Positions 50,541 through 59,458 of a stretch of 64,000 nt of DNA are shown here, piece after piece. The DNA comes from Thioalkalivibrio sp. ALE31. Its GTDB lineage: Bacteria; Pseudomonadota; Gammaproteobacteria; Ectothiorhodospirales; Ectothiorhodospiraceae. Position 1 is the stretch's first letter. The number at the start of each line of letters is the position of its first letter. The stretch covers positions 347,809 to 411,808 of the forward strand of contig NZ_KB905022.1 of assembly GCF_000377405.1 (NCBI RefSeq), written 5' to 3'. The translations under genes were made by a program, and so were the position numbers. The notes beneath the pieces were generated by a model. That model saw nothing but the letters and a program-made list of their open reading frames with translations, searched no databases and was not told the origin of the DNA.

Positions 50541-52367
50541 ATGAGTACCCCCGAGACCGGATTCGATCACAAGGCCTTTCTGCAGTCGCTGACGCAGTCC
50601 CCCGGCGTGTACCAGATGCTGGATGCGTCGGGGGCGGTGCTGTATGTCGGCAAGGCGCGAAACCTGAAGAGCCGGGTGGCCAGCTATTTCCGTGGCAGCG
50701 ATGACCGCGGCCCGCGCATCCGCTCGATGGTGCGGCAGATCGCGGATATCCGTGTGGCGGTGACGCACACCGAGGCCGAGGCCCTGCTGCTGGAGGCCAA
50801 CCTGATCAAGCGCCACCGGCCGCGCTATAACGTGCTGCTGCGGGACGACAAGAGCTACCCCTACATCTACGTGTCCAACCAGGAGTATCCCCGGCTCGGG
50901 TTCCACCGCGGTGCGCGCAAGAAGGGCGTGCGTTACTTCGGGCCGTACCCCTCGGCCGGGGCGGTGCGCGAGAGCCTGGCGCTGCTGCAGAAGCTGTTCC
51001 AGGTGCGCCAGTGCGAGGACAGCGTGTTCGCGCATCGTTCCCGCCCCTGCCTGCAGTACCAGATCGGGCGCTGCACCGCCCCCTGTGTCGGCTACATCGA
51101 GCCGGAGGACTACGCCCGCGACGTGGAGGCTTCGGTCAAGTTCCTCGAGGGCAAGAGCGAGGCGGTGGTCGCGGAATTGATGGAGCGCATGGAGGCGGCC
51201 TCCGCGCGCCTGGATTTCGAGCACGCGGCGCGCCTGCGCGACCAGATCGCGCGGTTGCGCCAGATCTCCGAGCAGCAATTCGTCTCGGGCGGCGAGGGCG
51301 ATGCCGACGTATTCGCGCTGGCGCAGGAGGCGGGGGCCTGCGCGGTGGAGATCTTCTTCGTGCGCAATGGCCAGAATCTCGGCAACAGCGAGCTGTTCCC
51401 CAACGTGCCCGAGGCCACGGATACGGACGAGATCATGGCCGCGGTGCTGGCGCAGTACTACGCGGAACGCGAGCCTCCGGCGCGCATCCTGCTTTCGCAC
51501 GAGCCGCAGGGTGCGGAGGCACTGGAGGCCTTTCTGGCGGAACGTCGTGGCGGGAAGGTCGCGCTGGCGTGGTCGCTGCGCGGCGAGCGGGCCCGCTGGC
51601 TGGACATGGCGCGGCGCAACGCCGAGCTGGCGCTGAAGACCCGCATCGCCAGCCAGGCCGGGCAGACCGCGCGGCTGGATGCCCTGACCGCCGAGCTGGG
51701 GCTGGAGGAGGCACCCCGGCGCATGGAGTGCTTCGATATCTCGCACACCGGGGGCGAGGGCACCGTGGCCTCCTGCGTGGTGTTCGGGCCGGAGGGGCCG
51801 ATCAAGTCGGACTACCGCCGCTTCAATATCGAGGGGATCGAGCCGGGGGATGACTATGCGGCCATGCACCAGGCGCTCAGCCGGCGGTTCGCACGGCTGA
51901 AGAAGGGCGAGGGCCAGGAACCGGATATCCTGTTCATCGATGGCGGCAAGGGCCAGGTGACGCAGGCGCTGAATGTGCTGGCGGATCTCGGGCTGGACCA
52001 CATCAAGGTGGTGGGCGTGGCCAAGGGCGAGGAGCGCAAGCCGGGGATGGAAACGCTGATATTGAGCGGGGTAGAGGCGCCCTCTATACTCCCCGCGCAT
52101 TCCGGCGCGCTGCATCTGATCCAGCAGATCCGCGACGAGGCCCATCGGTTCGCGATCACCGGGCACCGCGCCCGCCGCGCGAAGGCGCGCAAGGAATCGA
52201 CTCTGGAGGCCATTCCGGGGCTGGGGCCGAAGCGGCGCAGCGCGCTGCTGAAGCACTTCGGCGGTCTGCGGGGCGTCAGCCGGGCCGGGGTCGAGGAGCT
52301 GACCAAGGTGCCGGGGATCCATCGACGCCTCGCGCAGTCGATCTACGACCAGTTTCACGAGAGTTAA
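50541..52367 (+). CDS. uvrC: Excinuclease ABC subunit C
   Basis: A 608-residue UvrC. The GIY-YIG nuclease is N-terminal ('PGVYQMLDASGAVLYVGKARNLK'; core GVYQML and VLYVGKA), followed by the Cys region 'CLQYQIGRCTAPCVGYI', the UVR motif 'LDFEHAARLRDQIARL', the RNase H-like nuclease ('ECFDISHTGGEGTVAS', 'LFIDGGKGQ') and a C-terminal HhH pair ('IPGLGPKRRSALLKHFGG'). It makes both incisions in nucleotide excision repair. The TAA stop is at the boundary of MITE copy 3. Confidence 0.96.
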   Translation: MSTPETGFDHKAFLQSLTQSPGVYQMLDASGAVLYVGKARNLKSRVASYFRGSDDRGPRIRSMVRQIADIRVAVTHTEAEALLLEANLIKRHRPRYNVLLRDDKSYPYIYVSNQEYPRLGFHRGARKKGVRYFGPYPSAGAVRESLALLQKLFQVRQCEDSVFAHRSRPCLQYQIGRCTAPCVGYIEPEDYARDVEASVKFLEGKSEAVVAELMERMEAASARLDFEHAARLRDQIARLRQISEQQFVSGGEGDADVFALAQEAGACAVEIFFVRNGQNLGNSELFPNVPEATDTDEIMAAVLAQYYAEREPPARILLSHEPQGAEALEAFLAERRGGKVALAWSLRGERARWLDMARRNAELALKTRIASQAGQTARLDALTAELGLEEAPRRMECFDISHTGGEGTVASCVVFGPEGPIKSDYRRFNIEGIEPGDDYAAMHQALSRRFARLKKGEGQEPDILFIDGGKGQVTQALNVLADLGLDHIKVVGVAKGEERKPGMETLILSGVEAPSILPAHSGALHLIQQIRDEAHRFAITGHRARRAKARKESTLEAIPGLGPKRRSALLKHFGGLRGVSRAGVEELTKVPGIHRRLAQSIYDQFHES

Positions 52368-52615
52368 GGAAACACTGATCAATGTGCACGCTCGCGTTGG
52401 CACCTCAGGTTTTCCGAGACAAGGCGCGGTGCGCAGCCGGTAGTGGTTCTACCGGCAAGTGCCGCAACGCAGGATCGGGGAACCTGGGGTGCCAACCCCG
52501 AAGGGGCTCCGGCGTTGCGGTTTGCTTGTGCAGAATGACTGCACGGTGGTCACTGCGCATTAGACGCACGCAAAAGCGACTCGAGCGCGAGCGTGCACAT
52601 TAATCAGTGTTTCCT
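52367..52615. mobile_element. MITE, copy 3 (about 249 bp, internally shortened)
   Basis: Arms start AGGAAACACTG and end CAGTGTTTCCT, with one mismatch across 30 bases, flanked by TTAA on both sides. The interior lacks about 50 bases present in copies 1 and 2. It sits exactly between uvrC and pgsA and ends 12 bases before the pgsA ATG. Confidence 0.9.
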
Positions 52616-52627
52616 TAAGCTACTGCC

Positions 52628-53179
52628 ATGTTCCCCCAACTGCCCACCTGGCTGACCTGGTCGCGGATCGTAATGATCCCCTTGCTGGTAGCCGTGTTCT
52701 ATGGCCTGGCGATGCCCCTGGGCGGCGTCCTCGCCGCCATCATCTTCGCCCTGGCGGGGCTGACCGACTGGCTGGATGGCTATCTGGCCCGGCGCTGGAA
52801 GGTGACCAGCCGGTTCGGCGCCTTCCTGGACCCGGTCGCGGACAAGCTGATCGTGGCCGCGGCGCTGGTGCTGGTGGTCGATCACAACCCGGGGCTGGGC
52901 CTGGCACTGGCCGCGATCGTGATCATCGGGCGCGAGATCGCGATCTCCGCGCTGCGCGAGTGGATGGCGGAGATTGGCGGCAGCGCCAAGGTGGCGGTGT
53001 CCTGGGTGGGCAAGGTGAAGACCACGGCCCAGATGGTCGCGATCTTCCTGTTGCTCTGGGCGGAGCCGATCGCCGGGCTCCCCACCTTCGTGATCGGCGA
53101 ATTGCTGTTGTATCTGGCCGCGGCGCTCACGCTGGTCTCGATGATCCAGTACATGCTGGCTGCCGCGCGAAGCAACTGA
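52628..53179 (+). CDS. pgsA: CDP-diacylglycerol-glycerol-3-phosphate phosphatidyltransferase
   Basis: A 183-residue membrane enzyme of phosphatidylglycerol synthesis. The CDP-alcohol transferase motif is complete: D47-x2-D50-G51-x2-A54-R55-x8-G64-x3-D68-x3-D72, followed by several membrane helices and 'VGKVKTTAQM'. uvrC-pgsA is a classic pair; here a MITE separates them. No Shine-Dalgarno is visible in the 12 bases between the MITE and the ATG. Confidence 0.95.
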   Translation: MFPQLPTWLTWSRIVMIPLLVAVFYGLAMPLGGVLAAIIFALAGLTDWLDGYLARRWKVTSRFGAFLDPVADKLIVAAALVLVVDHNPGLGLALAAIVIIGREIAISALREWMAEIGGSAKVAVSWVGKVKTTAQMVAIFLLLWAEPIAGLPTFVIGELLLYLAAALTLVSMIQYMLAAARSN

Positions 53180-53320
53180 CGCGCGGCGCAATCCCTTCTA
53201 GTCGGCGTCCCTGACGCCACGCGACAAGCGGCGCCCACCGGGCGACCCGGTGCGTTCCGCCGCGCCGGGGTTTGGCGATACACTGCGATGATCGACCACG
53301 TGTCGCCCGCGGGAGCGCCC

Positions 53321-54670
53321 ATGCCTGGCCCCCAGCTAGACCTCGACAACATCCAGACGCTGGAGGCGCTTCAGGGGCTGCTTCCCGGCTTCGTTTACCA
53401 GCTACGTAGGGAGGCGGACGGGCGTTTCTCCTATCCCTATGTTGGCGAGCTGGCGGAGCACTGGTTCGGCGTGGACCGGGAGTCACTGAAGGTTGACGGC
53501 GCGCCGCTACTGGAATGCATCCATCCGGACGACCGCGAGCGAGTGGTGCGATCCACGATAGCCACTGAGGAACATGGGGCGCACGCGAGCATGGAGTTCC
53601 GCATGCGGTGTCGCGGGGGCGGCGAGATGTGGCTGTCCGCCTACGACACCGCTCGGCGCCTCGACGATGGCTCCGTGGTCTGGACCGGCTTTGCCACCGA
53701 GGTGACCGAGCGCAAGCAACTGGAGGCTTCGCTGCGTCAGAGCGAGGCGAAGTTTCGCGCCTTCGTGGAGACGGCCAGCGACGTCATCTACTCGCTACGC
53801 CCCGATGGCGTGCTGAGCTACGTATCGCCCAACTGGACCGAAAACCTGGGGTACCCGATCAGCGATGCCATCGACCACGCCATTGATGAGTACGTCGCGC
53901 CGGAGGATCTTCCGGCCTGCTACGCCTTTCTCGAGGGAATCGCCCGTACGGGGCAGAAAGCCTCGGGCATCGAGTATCGAATCCGTCATCAGGATGGGCA
54001 TTACCGCTGGCACACTAGCAACGTGTCGCCGGTGCTGGACGAGGAGGGTCGCGTGACGGAGTTCCTCGGTATTGCGCGTGACATCACTGATCGCAAGGTA
54101 ACCGAGGAGCAGATGCAGAGACTGGCTCATTACGACCCGCTCACGGACTTGCCAAATCGCACTCTTTTTTACCAGATCCTTGATCACGAACTGACAGGGG
54201 CTCGCCGCGGCGGGCAGCCGGTAGCCCTGATGTTCGTCGACCTCGACGAATTCAAGCCGGTGAATGATCAGTATGGCCACGCGGTTGGGGATCTCCTGTT
54301 GCGTGCGGTGGCTCAGCGTCTGGCGGGTGCGATACGCGAAAGCGACGTGGCTGCGCGCATTGCGGGGGACGAGTTCGTGGTGATGCTGCCGCGCTTCCAG
54401 TCGGCGCAGGAGAGCCGGGCACAGGCCGCCGTGATTGGCGAGAAGATTCGGGCGGCCCTGGCCGAACCGTTCGACTGCGACGGCGTCGAGGTGCGGATCT
54501 CCTGCAGCATCGGGATTGCGCTGTTTCCGCTGGATGCGGCCGACGGACCGGGCTTGTCGCGGGCAGCGGATGCCGCGATGTATGTCGCGAAGAATGCCGG
54601 ACGCAACCAGGTGGTGGTGTTTGACCGCGCGGTGCATGGCGCCGGGGCGATCGGCTACCGCGGGTATTGA
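53321..54670 (+). CDS. PAS-PAS-GGDEF diguanylate cyclase
   Basis: About 449 residues. Two PAS/PAC units come first (~25-135, ending 'WTGFATEVTERKQLE'; ~135-260, 'FVETASDVIYSLRPDGVLSYVSPNW' split, ending 'FLGIARDITDRK'). The GGDEF domain follows with 'DPLTDLPNRTLF', 'FVDLDEFKPVNDQYGH' and 'ARIAGDEFVVMLPR'; AGDEF is a functional variant. The ATG at 53321 has 'gggag' 5 bases upstream; an ATG at 53288 has none. It intervenes between pgsA and tRNA-Gly. Confidence 0.88.
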   Translation: MPGPQLDLDNIQTLEALQGLLPGFVYQLRREADGRFSYPYVGELAEHWFGVDRESLKVDGAPLLECIHPDDRERVVRSTIATEEHGAHASMEFRMRCRGGGEMWLSAYDTARRLDDGSVVWTGFATEVTERKQLEASLRQSEAKFRAFVETASDVIYSLRPDGVLSYVSPNWTENLGYPISDAIDHAIDEYVAPEDLPACYAFLEGIARTGQKASGIEYRIRHQDGHYRWHTSNVSPVLDEEGRVTEFLGIARDITDRKVTEEQMQRLAHYDPLTDLPNRTLFYQILDHELTGARRGGQPVALMFVDLDEFKPVNDQYGHAVGDLLLRAVAQRLAGAIRESDVAARIAGDEFVVMLPRFQSAQESRAQAAVIGEKIRAALAEPFDCDGVEVRISCSIGIALFPLDAADGPGLSRAADAAMYVAKNAGRNQVVVFDRAVHGAGAIGYRGY

Positions 54671-54694
54671 CCTGCCGGGAATCTGCGGTAGAAT
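54667..54694 (+). promoter_or_regulatory. Sigma-70 promoter of tRNA-Gly
   Basis: TTGACC (54667-54672), 16-base spacer, TAGAAT (54689-54694), 18 bases before the tRNA. The -35 overlaps the stop codon of the upstream GGDEF gene. Confidence 0.8.
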
Positions 54695-54712
54695 ACGCGC
54701 CGATAACGAAGA

Positions 54713-54788
54713 GCGGGAATAGCTCAGCTGGTAGAGCACAACCTTGCCAAGGTTGGGGTCGCGAGTTCGAATCTCGTTTCCCGCTCCA
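54713..54788 (+). tRNA. tRNA-Gly (GCC)
   Basis: A complete 76-base cloverleaf including encoded CCA. The acceptor stem is GCGGGAA/TTCCCGC, D arm AGCTCAGCTGGTAGAGC, anticodon loop CTTGCCAAG with anticodon GCC, and T loop GTTCGAATC. Confidence 0.97.
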
Positions 54789-54799
54789 ACAGATTCCTG

Positions 54800-54828
54800 A
54801 AACCCCGGTTCCGCCGGGGTTTTCTGTT
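54800..54828 (+). terminator. Rho-independent terminator after tRNA-Gly
   Basis: Stem AACCCCGG/CCGGGGTT with 5-base loop TTCCG followed by TTCTGTTT. Confidence 0.85.
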
Positions 54829-54879
54829 TCGGCCCGCGCAGATGCCCGTGCGTTCGCGGACCGGAACCCACCCGATACA

Positions 54880-54953
54880 GGCTGGGTGGCAGAGTGGTTA
54901 TGCAGCGGACTGCAAATCCGTGTACGCCGGTTCGATTCCGACCCCAGCCTCCA
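54880..54953 (+). tRNA. tRNA-Cys (GCA)
   Basis: A complete 74-base tRNA with encoded CCA. The acceptor stem is GGCTGGG/CCCAGCC, anticodon loop ACTGCAAAT with anticodon GCA, and T loop GTTCGATTC. It follows tRNA-Gly as in E. coli, but the tRNA-Leu that often comes next is absent. Confidence 0.97.
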
Positions 54954-54969
54954 TCATTGCAGTAGCTGC

Positions 54970-54996
54970 AAAAGGCCGCCCCCGGGCGGCCTTTTG
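54970..54996 (+). terminator. Rho-independent terminator after tRNA-Cys
   Basis: Stem AAAGGCCGCC/GGCGGCCTTT with a 4-base loop, followed by TTGCG. Confidence 0.85.
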
Positions 54997-55119
54997 CGTG
55001 GTCGGGATTGTCCCGCGTGATGACGCCCGGCATGCTCGGGGCACCCCGGGGCGTGCGCGAGGGTCGGCCCGGGAGCCATTCATCAGCGGCGGTCCGTCCG
55101 CCCGATCGGGGATCAGGCG

Positions 55120-56214
55120 ATGGACGATCCATCCAGCGGCGGTGCTCATGCCGAAGCGGCACAACTGCAGGCCCGCAAGCGCCTCGTATACCTGGTGGCG
55201 CTGGCGGGCGGGGTGGCGATCTTCCTGCTGAGCTGGTCGATCCGCGGTCCCGGTGATCCGTTCCTGGCGTACCTCTATCCGCTCTTTGCCGCACTGCTGG
55301 CGGGCCTGTGGTTGACCCTTTGGCGCCGGCCCGACTGGCTCGCGCGGCTGGAGCCCTGGATGCTGGCTCTTGTTGCCGCGATCGTCCTCTCGCGGCTGGC
55401 CTGGCATTTTCATGCGGGGGGTTCGCTGGACGACCGTCTTCTGGTCCTGGCCGGCGGGCATTACTGGGCGGTGGGTATCGTGATCCTCGCGGCGTTCGTG
55501 ATGCTGGATCACCGCGCGGGTCTGCGCGCTGGGCTGGCTATCCTGATCGTTGCGTCGCTCATCGCGCTCGCCGGGGTAATCGGGGAGGCCCTGGACGGTA
55601 CGCTTGCCACCGAGACGGCGGTCTATCTGTTGCGGGTGCACCTGTTCCTCGGTGTGCTGCTGGTGCTGGCCAGTATTGCCACCTCGATGCGTGACACGGT
55701 GAAGGATGCCCTGGTCCGGTCCGAGGCCATGGCGCGGGCCGCGCGCACCGACCCCCTGACCGGACTTGCGAATCGCCGGGCCGCGGAGGCCTTTCTGGAC
55801 CGCCAGGCCGCGGCCGTGGCGCGTTACGGGCATCCCGTCGCGGTGATCGGCATGGATATCGACCACTTCAAGGCCGTGAACGACGCGCATGGTCACGCCT
55901 GTGGCGATGCCGTGATCGAGGGTGTGGCGCGTCGACTGGAGGCCAACCTGCGCGAGCCGGACTTCGTCGCCCGCTGGGGCGGGGAGGAGTTCCTGATCGT
56001 GGCGCCGGAGACCTCAGCACACGAGGCGCAGCAGCTGGCCGAGCGCTGCCGGGCGGCCCTGGCTTCCGAGCCGATTGCGGGAGTACCGGTCACCGGTTCG
56101 TTCGGGATCACGGTATTCCGCGCGGGGGATACGCTGGACGATGTGCTGGGGCGCGCGGACAACCTGATGTACGCGGCCAAGGCAGCCGGCCGGGATCGCG
56201 TGCTGGTGGAATAG
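55120..56214 (+). CDS. Membrane-bound GGDEF diguanylate cyclase
   Basis: A 364-residue protein with about six membrane helices in residues ~20-190, then a GGDEF domain: 'DPLTGLANRRAAEAFL', 'IGMDIDHFKAVNDAHGHACGD' (core DIDHFKAVND) and 'ARWGGEEFLIV'. The intact GGEEF motif predicts c-di-GMP synthesis. The sensor helices match no named MASE domain that I can identify. Confidence 0.9.
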   Translation: MDDPSSGGAHAEAAQLQARKRLVYLVALAGGVAIFLLSWSIRGPGDPFLAYLYPLFAALLAGLWLTLWRRPDWLARLEPWMLALVAAIVLSRLAWHFHAGGSLDDRLLVLAGGHYWAVGIVILAAFVMLDHRAGLRAGLAILIVASLIALAGVIGEALDGTLATETAVYLLRVHLFLGVLLVLASIATSMRDTVKDALVRSEAMARAARTDPLTGLANRRAAEAFLDRQAAAVARYGHPVAVIGMDIDHFKAVNDAHGHACGDAVIEGVARRLEANLREPDFVARWGGEEFLIVAPETSAHEAQQLAERCRAALASEPIAGVPVTGSFGITVFRAGDTLDDVLGRADNLMYAAKAAGRDRVLVE

Positions 56215-56297
56215 GCGCGACTCCGGTGCCGGCGCGCAGCAGGATCAAAGCCGTGGCACTATGCTGGAGGCTATACCGCCCAGGGAGTTCGATTAAC

Positions 56298-58904
56298 GTG
56301 TCGGACGAGTATGCAATGCCTCCGGGCGCCGGTCTGACTCGATCCCGTAAACCGGCGCAATGTCGTAGGCCATGGACGGCCCTCGTGGGGGCGGCGGCCG
56401 CGTGCTTGCTCGCAATGCTGCCGGCCGGGCAGGCGTTCGCCGAGGCGGAACTGCGGGTAGGCGTGTACGACAACGCGCCCAAGGTCAGCGTGGACGCGCA
56501 GGGCGAGGCCGGTGGTCTGTTCGTGCACCTGCTGGACTCCATTGCCCGACGCGAACACTGGCAGATCGAGTATATCCCCTGCGAGTGGGCTCAGTGCCTG
56601 CTGGATCTGCGCCAGGGCCGGCTGGACCTGATGCCGGACGTGGCCCTGACCGAGATGCGCGACGAGTTTCTCGACTTTCACCAGATCCCGGTCGTGCAGG
56701 GCTGGAGCCAGGTGTACGCCTTCCCGCAATCCGGCTTCAGCAGCCTGGAAGCGCTTGGCTCGCGGCGGCTCGCCGTACTGGAAGGCTCCGTGCAGGAAAG
56801 CCATCTGCGACAGGAGCAGATGCGCGATCCGGACCTCGAGTACGAACTGGTCACCTTCACCAGCCTGCCGGCGGTCCTCGCGGCGGTTGGGGAAGGCGAG
56901 GCTGTCGCGGCGGTCAGCAACAACTTCTACGGTCGCCAGCATGCCAGGGCCTTCGGCCTGGTGGAGACCCCCATCACCTTCGGCCAGGTGGGCCTTTATT
57001 ACGCGGCCACGCCGGAGCGGCATGGCGAGTACCTGGCCGTGATCGACGCCTATCTGGATCAATGGAAGCCCCTGGCGGATTCGCCCTATCAGCGGGCCCT
57101 TGCCGAGACCCTGCTGGCGGATGATTCGCCCGGGTTGCCGGGCTGGGTCCGCTGGGCGTTGTTTTCCGCGCTGGGCCTGGTGCTGCTCCTGGCGGTCGCG
57201 GGACTGCTGTTGCGCTGGCAGGTGCGTCTACGTACCCGGGAGCTGGCGGCCGCCAACCAGCGGCTGGAGCATGTGATCGACAGCGGCCCGACGGTGATCT
57301 ATCAGCTCGCCTCCTCGGATCTCACACCACAGTGGGTGAGTCCCAACATTCAGCGTCTGTTCGGGGTTGATCCGGCTGCCGCGCTGCGCCCCGGCTGGTG
57401 GGAACAGCAACTGCACCCCGAGGATCGGGTCGGTGCCCTGCAGGAGAATCAGCGGCTGCTGACCGACGGCGAGGTGGTGCGCGAATTCCGGCTGTTTGAT
57501 GGCTGGGGCAAGCTGCGCCACGTGCGCGACGAGATGCGGCTGGTCCCCGGCGCGAGCGGTCGGGGCGAGCAGGAAATCGTCGGCGCCTGGACCGATCTGA
57601 CCGACAGCATCGAGCAGAAGGAGCAGCTGCGCCAGATCTCGCACTTCGATACCCGTACCGGGCTGCCGAACCGAACGCTGCTGCAGGATCGCCTCGGGCA
57701 CACGGTGGAGCGCGCGATGGCCGATGGCGAGGCGCGCTGGGTGGTGCTGCTGGACCTCGACCGCTTCCGCAACGTCAACGAGACCCTGGGGACCTCGGCG
57801 GGCGATACCGTCTTGCAGGGGATCGCGCAACGCCTGGGCCAGACGCTGACACCCCAGGACACCATCGCGCGCGTCGGCGCGGACGAATTCTGCCTGATTG
57901 TGGAGACCCCGGAACACGACGGTCTGGAAGCCTTTATGCAGACCCTGCTGGATACCCTGCGCGCCCCCTTCGAGACCTCGGGGCGCAGCCTGGTACTCAC
58001 CGTGAGCGCCGGTGTGGCCCGCTTCCCGGACGACGGCCAGACCCGGGAGGAGCTGCTGACCGCGGCCGAACTGGCCATGCAGGCGGCGCGGGCCCGTGGC
58101 GGTGACGGCTGGTGCGCTTACACCCCGGAGATGGGCGCCCTGACGGAGCACCGACTGTTTCTGGAAAACGACCTGCGCCAGGCCATCGCCAACGAGGAAT
58201 TCGTGCTCCACTTCCAGCCCCAGTTCGATCTCGCCAGTGGCGAGTGTGTGGGGGTGGAGAGCCTGGTCCGCTGGAACCATCCGCGCCGCGGCATGGTATC
58301 CCCCGCGGAGTTCATCCCGCTGGCGGAGGAGACGGGGCTGATCGTATCGATCGACCGCTGGGTGCTGGAAGCGGCCTGTCGCCAGCTCGCCATCTGGGAC
58401 ACGGCGGGCCGACACATCCCCATGATGGCCGTGAACCTCTCGGCCCGCGAGCTCCATGACGAGGCGCTGGTTGCGACCGTGCGCGAGACCCTCGAGCGCC
58501 ACGGCATCGCCCCGGAGCGTCTCGAGGTTGAACTGACCGAGACCATGATCATGGAGGACCCGGAACGGGCCCTGGCGATCCTGCGCCGCCTGGACAGCCT
58601 GGGGGTCCGACTGGCCATGGACGACTTCGGCTCGGGATACTCCAACCTGGCGCACCTGCGCCGCCTGCCGCTGCATCGCCTGAAGGTCGACCAGTCCCTG
58701 GTGCGCGACATCGGCCACTCCCGCCACAACGAATCCATCATCCGCGCCATCATCGCACTGGCCGCCGCCCTGGAACTGGACCTGATCGCCGAAGGCGTGG
58801 AGGAAGAACCCCAGCGAAGCTTCCTGCTGCGCGAAGGCTGTGCCACCGGCCAGGGCTACCTCCTCGGCCGACCCGCCCCCGCCAACCAATTGTTTCAGAC
58901 CTGA
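56298..58904 (+). CDS. Periplasmic sensor-PAS-GGDEF-EAL protein
   Basis: About 868 residues. A signal-type segment ('LVGAAAACLLAMLPAGQAFA') leads to a solute-binding (SBP_bac_3-like) sensor ('RVGVYDNAPKVS', 'LDLMPDVALTEMRDEF'), then a membrane helix ('LFSALGLVLLLAVAGLLLRW'), PAS, GGDEF and EAL. GGDEF is altered to 'GADEF'; EAL reads ESL in 'GVESLVRWNHP', with 'MDDFGSGYSN' and 'AEGVEEE' intact. It probably degrades c-di-GMP in response to a periplasmic ligand. GTG at 56298 has 'ggag' 10 bases upstream; the ATG at 56316 is an alternative. Confidence 0.88.
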   Translation: MSDEYAMPPGAGLTRSRKPAQCRRPWTALVGAAAACLLAMLPAGQAFAEAELRVGVYDNAPKVSVDAQGEAGGLFVHLLDSIARREHWQIEYIPCEWAQCLLDLRQGRLDLMPDVALTEMRDEFLDFHQIPVVQGWSQVYAFPQSGFSSLEALGSRRLAVLEGSVQESHLRQEQMRDPDLEYELVTFTSLPAVLAAVGEGEAVAAVSNNFYGRQHARAFGLVETPITFGQVGLYYAATPERHGEYLAVIDAYLDQWKPLADSPYQRALAETLLADDSPGLPGWVRWALFSALGLVLLLAVAGLLLRWQVRLRTRELAAANQRLEHVIDSGPTVIYQLASSDLTPQWVSPNIQRLFGVDPAAALRPGWWEQQLHPEDRVGALQENQRLLTDGEVVREFRLFDGWGKLRHVRDEMRLVPGASGRGEQEIVGAWTDLTDSIEQKEQLRQISHFDTRTGLPNRTLLQDRLGHTVERAMADGEARWVVLLDLDRFRNVNETLGTSAGDTVLQGIAQRLGQTLTPQDTIARVGADEFCLIVETPEHDGLEAFMQTLLDTLRAPFETSGRSLVLTVSAGVARFPDDGQTREELLTAAELAMQAARARGGDGWCAYTPEMGALTEHRLFLENDLRQAIANEEFVLHFQPQFDLASGECVGVESLVRWNHPRRGMVSPAEFIPLAEETGLIVSIDRWVLEAACRQLAIWDTAGRHIPMMAVNLSARELHDEALVATVRETLERHGIAPERLEVELTETMIMEDPERALAILRRLDSLGVRLAMDDFGSGYSNLAHLRRLPLHRLKVDQSLVRDIGHSRHNESIIRAIIALAAALELDLIAEGVEEEPQRSFLLREGCATGQGYLLGRPAPANQLFQT

Positions 58905-58968
58905 CGCGCGGACTGCGCATCGAGCCACACGCTTCACCTGGCCCGACCGAAGCGGCAACGCCACGCCA

Positions 58969-59001
58969 TGTAGGAGCGGTCTCGGCCGCGAAGCCCCTGC
59001 C
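58969..59001. repeat. REP-like unit
   Basis: Reads 'tgtaggagcggtctcggccg' then 'cgaagcccctg', downstream of the sensor gene. A second, related unit lies at 59427-59458. Confidence 0.7.
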
Positions 59002-59159
59002 CGCGTGAGCATCACCCCGACCCTCTGGGGCGACCCACGGCCCACGATCGAGAGTAGCTGGACCCTCGTGGGTGGCTGCCGCGATTTCGGCGAAATAGAA
59101 AAATATTCCAGCAAAAACTACCGATCAGAGATCGAAATCGACCGCTCATGGAAATGTTC

Positions 59160-59265
59160 GCCACGCGGCTGGAACTCCACATCGGTTCTGTTAGCTTGTG
59201 CCTCGGGGCAGGGAAGCCCCAAAAGGGTCGTCCAGGAAGGGAATCCGGGGCGGCCCTTTCTCGTT
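59160..59265 (+). ncRNA. Candidate small RNA or attenuator with GGA-loop hairpins
   Basis: In an 830-base gene-free stretch, a hairpin GGGGC-AGGGAA-GCCCC (59205-59220) is followed by an 11-base stem (59223-59233 with 59248-59258, two G-U pairs) whose loop contains AGGAAGGGA, then a T-rich TTTCTCGTTCT. GGA in hairpin loops is the CsrA/RsmE target pattern, and the second hairpin resembles a terminator. No clear promoter was found, so this is tentative. Confidence 0.35.
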
Positions 59266-59426
59266 CTACGCCCCGGTAACTCTTGATCCCAATCCTGACA
59301 TTTCCGTAGTGCTGCAGAACAGGTGAGGTGTCCGCGAGGTTCTTCCGGGTCCAGTGGACGTCCCGGTAATCCTAGCGCTTGTCCCGTACGGTCGCGTTCG
59401 AGTCCTGCGTTCGCGAGCGATGGGCG

Positions 59427-59458
59427 GTCGGAGCCTGCTTGCAGGCGAAGCCCCCGCC
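59427..59458. repeat. REP-like unit
   Basis: Reads 'gtcggagcctgcttgcaggc' then 'gaagcccccgcc'; same family as the units at 22903, 38437-38516, 48531 and 58969. Confidence 0.65.

Noticed and set aside
59160..59265. Considered as a tRNA or riboswitch
   Set aside because: No cloverleaf or known aptamer core; only two hairpins can be drawn.
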